The notes beneath the pieces were generated by a model, which was not told where the DNA came from, did no database searches, and saw only the letters and a program-made list of their open reading frames with translations. Shown here one piece after another: positions 55,580 through 64,000 of a stretch of DNA of 64,000 nt; position 1 is the stretch's first letter; every line of letters begins with the position of its first letter. Source of the DNA: Alligator mississippiensis (Eukaryota; Chordata; Crocodylia; Alligatoridae). The position numbers and the translations under genes were made by a program. The DNA is taken from assembly GCF_030867095.1 (NCBI RefSeq), contig NC_081826.1:251018251-251082250 (forward strand). Reading direction: 5' to 3'.

Positions 55580-56709
55580 TAGGGATGCACTGATAAAAGA
55601 TTTTCTTGGCCAATGAGCCAGGAGAACAGCCAGGCACCGTGAAGAGCAGCTCCCTGCAGGTAAGTCTGTGGAGGGAAAGGAGTGTAGGGGAGGGAAGGGG
55701 TCTGGTGGGGGGAGATTGAGACCCCCACAATGAGGAAGGGAGTGGGGTAGAGACAAGGGCTGGGGGTGCCCATCCAGGGTGGTGAATGGGACCTGGGGCC
55801 TGGGTGGGGGAGTGGGACAAAGCAGCAGGCAGCTTGTCCAGGGGATCAGCGTCTGGGTGCTTAAAAATGGCAGTGGGGACACTTGAACTAAAGCTTGTCA
55901 AATGAGCTTTAGTTCAAGCGCTGCCACTACCATTTTTTAAGTGTGGCGACTTTTTAGGAGCAGAGCAGATCCAAGCGGGGCAAGGGCAGAGGCGGGTTGC
56001 CTACTGTGGGCTTGAGGCTCTCCACCCTGCTGCCTTTGGCCCAGAAGCCACGCAGGAGGTCTCCTGCCCACCTGGCAGCAAGAGGGACAACTCACCGCCA
56101 CCACTGCTGCCAGATGGACAGGGGACACGTAGCCAGCGCACGGCTCCCAAGACAAAGGTAGCAGGGTAGAGAGCCCCAAGTCTGCAGTGGGCAACCCACC
56201 TCCAACCCATGCACAAATCCAGGGGGGCACATGCCCCCCATGCCTCCCTTGGGGGCTACGCACAGTGGCACGGAACTGTCCCTCTCTCTCACCCTCCGTG
56301 CCCTCTGGACAAATATTATTTCCTTAAATATTATTTCCTTTCAAATTAAATATTATTTCCTTTCAAAAGCTGTGCCCGCCCACAGCTCCATCCTGCTCCC
56401 TACCCTGGTTCCAGGGTCCCAATTCACTGCCCTGACTGGGTAGTGCCCCCAGCCCCTGCCCCACTCCCTCTGTCATCATGGGGGCCTCGATCTGCCCCTC
56501 CATCCCACGTGCCCCCACAGACTTGCCTGCAGGGTGCTGCTCTCCACACTGCCTAGCTGCACTCCTGGCCACATACATGCTGTGGCTGCGCACATGCATG
56601 TGGCATCTGGGAGACCTGGCCAGAAGGCATATTAGATTTAATTGGTGACGTTATAGACCACACTGGCCAAAAAAAGCTGATAGTTGATAAAGTTAAAGAC
56701 ACCAAAAAT
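55580..56709. mobile_element. foldback element, TAGGGRTGCAC family, with nested MITE
   Basis: Left end TAGGGATGCACTGATAAAAG. The inner left block GAGCAGCTCCCTGCAGGTAA (then GTCTGTGG) at about 55,646 pairs with its inverse at about 56,510-56,545. The right outer end is unclear. The interior carries GGGGGGCACATGCCCCCC-type palindrome at about 56,223 and a palindromic MITE core at 55,859-55,941. Confidence 0.6.
55859..55941. mobile_element. palindromic MITE core, copy 4 (nested)
   Basis: Mirror blocks CTTAAAAATGGCAGTGG and CCACTACCATTTTTTAAG surround TTGAACTAAAGCTTG/AGCTTTAGTTCAA. It sits inside the foldback element, so it is the younger insertion or a captured segment. Confidence 0.62.
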
Positions 56710-58400
56710 GAACAAAGCTGCTCCCTTTTTGAGGCTGGCATGCCTCCTTCCATTGTTACATCATACATTAGAGCAGATGGTGTTTGAATGGTAAGAATTC
56801 CCATTGCTGTCCATTCATTCCATCACGAGCAAGACTGACATCAGTACCATATGCAATAGCTTCTTCCATGTTGTCCATTTAAGATTATCATACTCAGAGA
56901 TCAAAATAGATATATCTTTTTTGTTTTTTACTTTATAGTAGTTTTCAGCTAAGCCTTGGAAAAGAAGATGCATGTACATTCCCTTCCTTCCACTATTCCC
57001 TTAATTAAGCAAAGGGAAAGGTTGAACAGTACTGGTTTTATACCTTTAAATATACTACCCCAAGGAAAGCCACAGGTACAAATGAGGTTTCTTTTTCTAC
57101 ACTTATTGCCACAGCTATATTCATGACATGCTGAACTTCATTTGCAAACCTCACATCTGCTCCTTCAATAAATAAGCTTGAACATACTGACATTTCCCCC
57201 CCTCAGATAAATGGCAGGACTCCATGTATTCTGGTGTCATGGCCACATAATTTGCTGGAAAATCCAATCTGTTATTTGGAATTACAACCCAGCAGTTAAA
57301 CATCCATTAAAAATAGTCTTTACCATGAAGATAATCTTCCAAACAGGGTCTAAATGTAAACCAATACCTGTTGCTAAGAGCCTACCCATCATCAATGTCT
57401 CCAATTTACCTCAAGGGAATATTAATCCAGAAACAGCATTTATTATCAGATATACTAAGGAAGCTGCAACTTGGAAGTAGAGCTCAAGTAATTTTGCCTT
57501 TGAGAACTATTTCCTGAGAGGGGAGGATCAAAACCTACTGTTCAAAGTTTTGTATAACTAATGGACTGTCATTAGCAGATTGTTCTTATTTATTATGGAT
57601 GCATATTATGAATACATGCTAATGATGGATGCATGTATTCCTGGAACCATTTTTAGGAACACATTAGTTGGAGGGAAGGGGCAGTCAGAGAACATAATCT
57701 GACAGTACAGAATCAAAAGTTGGGGAAAGTGGGTGCAAAAAATTTGAGTTGATAAACTGGCCATTCAAAAAAAGACAAAAAAAATGAACAAAGCTCAAAA
57801 TAAAACTTAAAACATTTTATAACCCCGCTTTAGGAGGTACTGAGCAACTCAATCTTCCACTGATGTCCACATAATACCTTTGAAATGTAGGCCACTACTG
57901 TGCAAGGACACTCTCTCACACATGCATATATTGCTCATCCTGCTACAACAGTAGCAGTCTGGTTTAACAAAGAATTTCATTTTCAAAACTAAAAATAAGA
58001 TTTTTTTTTTTGTAAAGTTCACAATTATATGTAATAACCATTAAGATGCTGAAACAAATACAAAAAGCTAAGAAAGATGGATGCTGCCTTCCACGTTTTG
58101 ACTAGCAACAATATGAAGTTGAGAAGAAATAATTTCACCAGACTGATCTAACAAGAAATTGTATAATTTAAGATGCTTGTGTCATGGGAATCTGTTCTTA
58201 AGAATTACCAAAGTTTACTGGAATTTATTATAGAACTGGAATAAAAGAGCTGCTTAGCATAGTCACAGATACATAAAACTGTATTGCCAAATAGGATTTC
58301 ACAAGTCTGGAAATATACGTAGTCTAACAGAAATAAACATTTTAAATAATTCAAGTTCAATTTATAAAAAATATCAATAGTACCTTGGTTTCAAACAAGC
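56710..58400. other. intergenic, nothing recognised
   Basis: AT-rich. The 89-codon plus frame at 57,211 has no recognisable domain. Confidence 0.35.
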
Positions 58401-58402
58401 TT

Positions 58403-58535
58403 CTGACCAGAGATTTGGTTAGCTGTGTTAGTCTGAAGTCAGGCAGGGGACACCTTAAAGAGTAACTAGTTCAGAAAGGCATGAACTTTCATGGGCACCA
58501 ACCTAGTTCATCAGATGCTAACCTGATGACTGGCA
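58403..58535 (-). mobile_element. short hammerhead-bearing retroelement tail (Penelope-related)
   Basis: The minus strand shows CTGATGA (58,514-58,508), a degenerate stem II, GAAA (58,490-58,487), then a tail with AAGGTGTCCCC and GACTTCAGACTAACACAGCT. This arrangement matches the widespread vertebrate repeat read as TGATGAAGTG..CGAAAGCTTATG..GGTGCCAC, which carries a hammerhead motif. Confidence 0.6.
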
Positions 58536-59765
58536 AGAAGTTTCTGATTAAGCTCTATTATTTGTTGCTTGTAAGGTGGTAGTACCCAGAGCTCCTAATC
58601 AAAGTGTAGGACCATGCTGTACCACTGACTTTGAGGGGAATAGGATAGGGTCCAGCAACATCATCTCATTTGTGACGAAATTCAGTGTCTCTAAAACAAT
58701 GTTTAACAGCACGAGCCAACAATAGTACACGCACAGGTGTCTTGCACAGGTATGTTAACTTTTCTAAGGGGCTGCAATAAACTATTAAGTATGTTTCACT
58801 AAAAGAGAACCTTAAGCATGTTTTGGACTTAACAGATATTAAGTTGGTCCCCAGCTATACTACCCCATTGTGCTTGAATTTGGTCAGGTTCTTAATATAG
58901 TTAGGCCTAAATCACACTTCTAATTAACAGCAGAATTCTTAAGACTTCAAGGAAACACATTTGGTTTTCACACTGGTCTTCCAGCACCATTAAATACTAA
59001 TCCTGAGCTTCCCTTTAGCAGAAACTACTATTCATTCCATATTTCCATTGCTTAGACACACAAAATCTAAAAAGTTACTTGGTTCTCTTTAATAGTCGCT
59101 GTGTGCCATATACATCCTCAGTTGCATCAGAATAGGTCTGGATACAAAGGACTGAATACTAGTCAGTAAATAAACAGTTCTGCAAATTTTTCTGGTTTTC
59201 CAACTTTTTAACTAGTCAAGTATTAATCCGTAAGTAAAACACTATGAATAGCAGTAATTGTTAAACAAATGATTCTGCCACGTTGCCTGGAATTCAACAA
59301 GTTATATATTGAAATAGAGGTTTTTATGTGACTAACATGATCCAAATGCATCAAGGATTCATAACATCCAAAGGCATTATAAATATACTAAATATTAGGA
59401 GTAAACAATTAAATGTTTTCGGGTTTTTTCAGTCAATGAGAAAAATCAGTTGGGAATTGGAAGGTTATTTTCCAGGAAGTCTAATTTTAAAGCAGCTTTT
59501 AGACTGTGTGTAAACAGTTCCTGTTTAACTATAGGCTCAGGAAATTAATCTCTCATAATGTAAATATGTGTTTAACTCACTCATAATACAACACAATCTC
59601 TGAAACTACAAAGCTATATACTGGAATTTCAAATCTGAAAACCTCTTTCCAGAGGAGCTGTGTTGTACATATAGTATTCTGAAATACATGTACTATTATA
59701 GTTCATTAACTGACATTAGCAGCTATAACACGATGTGGCTCTTGATTTTCCACACATTTTGGAGT
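58536..59765. other. downstream of CCDC125, nothing recognised
   Basis: AT-rich; may hold the CCDC125 3'UTR end, but no convincing AATAAA was seen on the minus strand. Confidence 0.3.
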
Positions 59766-59846
59766 CACTGTTGGACCAGGATTTTGGCAACACAAATGCA
59801 CAAAATCAGTTGACTCTTGGGATTTTCTAGTTCTGTATTGACAATA
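59766..59846 (-). repeat. duplicated segment of CCDC125 terminal exon
   Basis: About 80 bases closely match 60419-60500 in the terminal exon in the same orientation. Both contain GGATTTTGGCAACA, CTTGGGATT and CTGTATTGACA. The minus-strand frame stays open and gives a similar peptide (SQEST..CCQNPG versus SQESS..CCQNPG). It lies downstream of the CCDC125 stop, so it is either 3'UTR sequence or a spare/alternative terminal exon. Confidence 0.75.
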
Positions 59847-60271
59847 TAGACATTTTGATTCTTTCCCAATCCTGATATAACTTCTTAGCATATATAACAC
59901 GCGATTAAGAATGAAAAAGGGTAAAAACAACAACTTCCATTAATTCATAGACCAAGTGTGCCATAAATGTCTGATCCTGACCTTTCATTTTAACAGGGAC
60001 AGAGGCCACAAACAATCTATAGCGTTATACAGTATGAAAACAGCATCAGAAGAGCTTTAAAACTTTAAAGCAGCATACTTCTTTAACCTGAGCATTGAAA
60101 TAATTGCATATATGTAGCTTATAAAACAGATTTTCCTGGGATTTTGATTACAAATGTAACATTTACATGTTTGGCACTTCCTGGATAACATCCAGCTTCT
60201 GCAGGTTTCCTTATCCCTTGGCATTACCAAACATTTTTCTTTTACTTTTACTTTTTAAATTCCAAGTGTAT

Positions 60272-60637
60272 TTAAGATGTAGAGTCGACATCTGTAGTTC
60301 TACCCATTTTGTGTGCATCATTTTCTTTACAACACATGGTCCCAGGGGGCCAGGAATATGATTTTCTAAGTGATTTCAATGAATTTTTAAATACTTTTGT
60401 ATTGTAAGTTGAGCAAGTGCTGTTCTGAGAACCGGGATTTTGGCAACAAGAATTTGCACAATGAGATGATTCTTGGGATTCTGTGGTGCTGTATTGACAG
60501 TTCTTCTGAGTTATGCTCTCTCCTGAAAGATTATTTTCTTTACTTTGCTTTGAAGTTTCCTCTTTTAATTCCATTGCACGGGCCAGCATGTAACTAACCT
60601 TCCTCTGATGAGCCAAAGCTTCCTCTTTATCATTCAG
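60272..60637 (-). CDS. CCDC125: CCDC125 terminal coding exon with stop
   Basis: The acceptor CACATAG is at 60639-60638. The exon encodes LNDKEEALAHQRKVSYMLAR, nearly identical to CCDC125, then a diverged, Ser/Gln/Cys-rich tail ending with a TAA stop at 60272 (121 codons). The tail keeps a basic Leu/Ser stretch resembling the KRSHSLP end of human CCDC125. The exon joins the preceding one in phase 0 (..VDL|LNDKEE..). The 3'UTR runs left; no clear poly(A) signal was identified. Confidence 0.88.
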   Translation of the reverse strand: MNDKEEALAHQRKVSYMLARAMELKEETSKQSKENNLSGESITQKNCQYSTTESQESSHCANSCCQNPGSQNSTCSTYNTKVFKNSLKSLRKSYSWPPGTMCCKENDAHKMGRTTDVDSTS

Positions 60638-60784
60638 CTATGTGAAAATTTAAAAAAGAAAAATGAAAACAAGTTTATAAATTAAGAACAAAACACTGCA
60701 TGTATATCAACAGTATTTACATTCATTTAAGGAGAGCAATGCCAAGGCCCAATATGCCCCTTGAATGCTCTTCATGATACTAAC

Positions 60785-60918
60785 CAAATCTACTAACACC
60801 CGAAGTGCTTCATGAGGATTATGCAATTCTTCTATTTTCCTACAGTCTGCATCAGAAATGAGCATGCCTGCTAATTTTTGTCCCAGACTTTTCTTGTTCC
60901 CTTGTGAAGTGATGTGTC
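60785..60918 (-). CDS. CCDC125: CCDC125 penultimate exon
   Basis: The 134-base exon has acceptor TTAG at 60920-60919 and donor GTTAGT at 60784, and exits in phase 0. It encodes KKSLGQKLAGMLISDAD and then HEALRVLVDL. This matches the part of CCDC125 that reads SKKTFGQRLLGML..EVLKMLIDL in human. CCDC125 is a coiled-coil cytoplasmic protein linked in the literature to cell-motility control. Upstream exons must lie to the right of the window, because none was found between 60919 and 64000. Confidence 0.85.
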
Positions 60919-61785
60919 CTAAGGAAAAGAGTAAATTTCACCTGAAATTCATGAATGTGAACACTATTTGTTTGTTTTTTTATAAGAAGATAAAAAAAGG
61001 CTGAATTTAGGTTTATAGACATACTCTAAAGCAAAATATTGCACCTTTTCATAGATAAAGTGCAACTCAAATTATCATTTCCTTTACTGGATGCAATAAT
61101 GCAGTTTTACCTACAAGGATGCCTTGGCCCACACTAATGATACAACAGTCTTCCAATTGTAAACATGGGTGAATAAAATGGAAAATGTATAACTGCATGA
61201 AAACACACAGTTTCATAGATGTCATATTGAATGAAATAGTTTGAATGTTTGTAAAGGTTGCTCATTAGCCAGTTTCAGGAAGAAGATAAGATTTATCTCC
61301 TTATCTAAGTCATTGTTTTGGGACTACGTGCAAAAGGTCCACTCTTTGTTTAAAGTCTTAATTTAAATTTTATCTTTAGAAGCCTTTTACAAAGAGAGCA
61401 AATATCCTGAATTCCGAGAGATCAAACCCTAAGGCCTTTTGACCAGATTGGTAAGAAAAGGGCATTTGCAGTGATATGGAAGTTTCCTAAAGGTAATTTA
61501 AAATGCTCAACGAAGGCAAAAGAATCTGTTGAGTAAGATCCGAGCCCAAATTTGGGGGTAATGACAGGTTGAGTAGGAGGAGCCCACTGACGGCAGCTCA
61601 CTCAATAAAAACTGTAACTTACTGTCCCAATTTAGAGGCAACTATACTTGTAGAACAACGAAGGAAGAATCACAAGTGTAGCCCAGGTCAGACTAATCAC
61701 CTGAACCACCCTCTCCGTGTTTTGGGTTTACATAGATGTTCTTGAACTACTTCAACAAATATAGAAAGAATGGTGAGTTCTCTAT
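60919..61785. other. CCDC125 intron, nothing recognised
   Basis: Upstream of the penultimate CCDC125 exon. No further CCDC125 exon was found up to the window end. Confidence 0.4.
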
Positions 61786-61791
61786 GCTATA

Positions 61792-62015
61792 CAGGTTTCC
61801 CCCACCAGCCACTGGGGTTAGGTTCCTGAAAGTTCCTGTGGTTGGCAAGACAAAAGGCTTATGGGAAAAACGGCAGGCAGCAGGCTGATGTGCGGCCACA
61901 GAATACTGTGGTTACTCAAAACAGTATACCATGGTAGCCAAAATGGTATACAGAATATTAAGCATGGATACGCATATCCATGGTTGGCAAAACCGTGGTT
62001 GACGAGGGAAACCTG
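61792..62015. mobile_element. mariner-like MITE with TA duplication
   Basis: CAGGTTTCCC at the left and GGGAAACCTG at the right, each flanked by TA. Inverted similarity continues inward (CCAGCCAC against GTGGTTGACG) and several inner words are also inverted (ACCATGG, GTATACC). About 224 bases, non-coding. Confidence 0.7.
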
Positions 62016-62529
62016 TACACAAAAAACACAGCAGACTTCGAAGTAAAGCATTAGTGATAACAAAAAGAACTGAAAATAAGTTCAATTTCCAGCTTTGGCA
62101 TGAATTTGTGTGACCTGACACAAGGCATTTAAATATTCTATGCCTTGCTTTTCCTCTCTGTGCAATAAATATATTGATACTCAGCTCATTTGAAGAATTC
62201 TTTGAGATCTAAGTATGACCTTGCTAAGTATTATCATTACAAATGTTTTCTAAATATATGTAAGTTTATTTTATATTACACAATATTTCCAGGAACTTCA
62301 GCACAAATTTCTGGGCTTAATTCATTCTTTTATATCCTTAATTCATTCTTTTTTATCCTACATATTTATCATCCACTCATAATACTTATGTAGAAGTGAT
62401 TTGTAACGCATTATATTAAGATAAAAAACACTGTTGATAACAACTAAAATGGTCAGATTAAACATTAAACTAGGCTTGTTGGGGAAGGGGGAGGAAAAGG
62501 ACCGAGGGAGCCACAGAACCAAGAGACAC

Positions 62530-64000
62530 CCACAAGAACAGCCCAGCCAAGACAGGCGACGAGCACAAGAAATACCCAGGTAAGAGACAGGAGCCTGGAT
62601 AGTCCTGGGATTGGGAGGGAGGTGCCTACACCCCCAGGAGGCCTTAAATGCCTCTACACTAATGCTTGTAGTATGGGGAACAAGCAGGAGGAACTTGCCC
62701 TCCTGCTAGCTAACACAAACCCAGACATAGTGGGGCTCACTGAAACTTGGTGGGATCCAACACAACATCAAGGGCTATAGGATGTATATGCAAGATAGAA
62801 CAGGGAGGAAAGGTTGGGGTGTGGTGCTCTATGTCAAAGAGCAATACACATGCTCTGCAAACAGCACTGGGCCTGAGGTAGGGCAGACTGAGGTGGCTCT
62901 GGGTCAGAATACAAGGGGGTCGGGGGGGAAAGGGACTTAACGGTGGGGGTCTACTACAGGTCACCTAACCAGGGAGAAGAGCTGGACCGGGAATTCTCAG
63001 GTCAGCTCGCGGAGGCAGTTAAGTCAAGGGACAAGGTCATCATGGGTGACCTGAACTACCCGGACATCTGCTGAGAAGAGCAGTCAGCCAGGTCTGACCG
63101 CTCACATAGGTTCCTAGCCAAGTTACAGGACCTCCATCTAACCCAGGAGGTGCACAGTCCCACCAGGGGAAAAGCCTTGCTGGACCTGGTCCTGGCCACA
63201 GGCGATGATCTGGTGAGGGGACTGTGGGTGCTCGACCACCTGGGGGATATCGATCATCACCTACTGGAATTTACCATCCAGCGCAAGGTGTCAAGGGCCT
63301 GCAGCAAGGCAGCAGCCATGGACTTCAGGAGGGCGGATTTCAATGAGGTAAGCAGACTAGTCGGGGAAGCACTAAAGTCCCAGAGGGGAGGGGAGTTGGG
63401 AGTCTAAGAAGGGTGGTCGTTCCTTAAGGAGACGATCCTCCAAGCCCAAAGCGTGACAATCCCCATGTGGATCAAAGGGGGCAAGAGTGCTCAAAAGCCC
63501 CCATGGCTCACCAAAAGCAAGTTGGAGTACTGTATCCAGTTCTGGGCACTGCACTTCAGGAGGGATGTGGATAGCACTGACAGCATCCAGAGGAGGGCCA
63601 CTCGCATGATCAGGGGGCAGCAGAGTAGGCCCGATGAGGAGAGGCTACAGGACCTGAACCTGTTCAGCCTCCACAAAAGAAGGCTGAGAGGGGATCTGGT
63701 GGTCGTCTATGAACTTGCCAAGGGGGACCAGCAGGCAGTGGGAGAGTCCCTGTTCTCTCGAGCACTACCGGGAGTAACAAGGATCAACAGCCATAAATTG
63801 ACTGAGAATAGATTCAGACTAGACATCAACAGGCACTACTTCAGTCAGGGTGGCTAGGATCTGGAACCAACTTCAAGGGAAGTGGTGCTCGCCCCTACCC
63901 TGGGGGTCTTCAAAAGGAGGCTAAACAACCACCTAGCCAGGGTCACATGACCCAAGCATCCTTTCCTGCCCATAGCAAGGGGTCAGACTTGATGATCTGC
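62530..64000 (+). mobile_element. CR1 LINE with internal deletion, running off the right edge
   Basis: The ORF2 start region is readable ([28 protein letters not shown]), with endonuclease motifs ([10 protein letters not shown] at 63,042-63,071) up to about 63,515. It then jumps to the ORF2 C-terminal part (LEYCIQFWALHFRRD) at 63,520. The tail begins at the edge (GGGGTCAGACTTGATGATCT). It lies in CCDC125 intron. Confidence 0.87.

Noticed and set aside
57211..57480. 89-codon plus frame
   Set aside because: No recognisable domain or splice context; within chance length for AT-rich DNA.
1..64000. CRISPR arrays, operons, tRNA or rRNA genes
   Set aside because: No regularly spaced repeats, no cloverleaf or rRNA segments noticed, and the gene structure is clearly eukaryotic.

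Overview
The window is vertebrate nuclear DNA, most likely from a sauropsid and probably a crocodilian (a turtle is the alternative). The reasons are spliced, intron-rich genes with vertebrate proteins, many CR1 LINE copies of several ages with archosaur/turtle-type 3' tails, a Penelope-like retroelement, and many short DNA-transposon relics. The species call is inference from repeat style.

Two host genes are visible, both on the minus strand. ZFYVE16 (endofin, a FYVE-domain endosomal BMP/TGF-beta adaptor) covers about 2,070-28,882 as nine consecutive coding exons. They keep reading phase at every junction and encode about 1,187 residues, from the initiator Met through the FYVE finger into the C-terminal SARA-family domain. 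The last roughly 350 residues lie beyond the left edge. A CpG island at about 52.14-52.72 kb, with a good minus-strand splice donor, is the best candidate for its promoter and non-coding first exon, giving a first intron of about 23 kb. At the right, the last two exons of CCDC125 (60,272-60,918) enter the window. A stretch of its terminal exon is duplicated about 650 bp downstream.

The rest is intron and intergenic DNA built largely of mobile elements. CR1 copies lie at 8.7-18.3, 25.5, 31.4-32.4, 36.7, 37.8-39.3, 43.9-46.2, 54.1-54.9 and 62.5-64.0 kb. The 37.8-39.3 kb copy keeps an open 3' ORF with an RT core. A Penelope-like element at 48.15-51.44 kb has pseudo-LTR direct repeats and a hammerhead-ribozyme-like motif in each repeat. 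DNA transposons include five hAT-like elements with recognisable 7-8 bp target duplications, two elements with TA-type ends (one Tigger-like with a transposase remnant), palindromic MITEs, and a foldback family.

The most unusual signal is a GC-rich cassette of about 0.6-1.4 kb seen in at least six places. It is bounded by inverted copies of a sequence containing the splice-donor-like word CAGGTAAGTCTG and carries a short palindrome centred on CACRTG. The same cassette sits inside different terminal-inverted-repeat contexts, which suggests that transposon ends were exchanged around a shared interior. I saw no tRNA, rRNA, CRISPR array or prokaryotic-type system.
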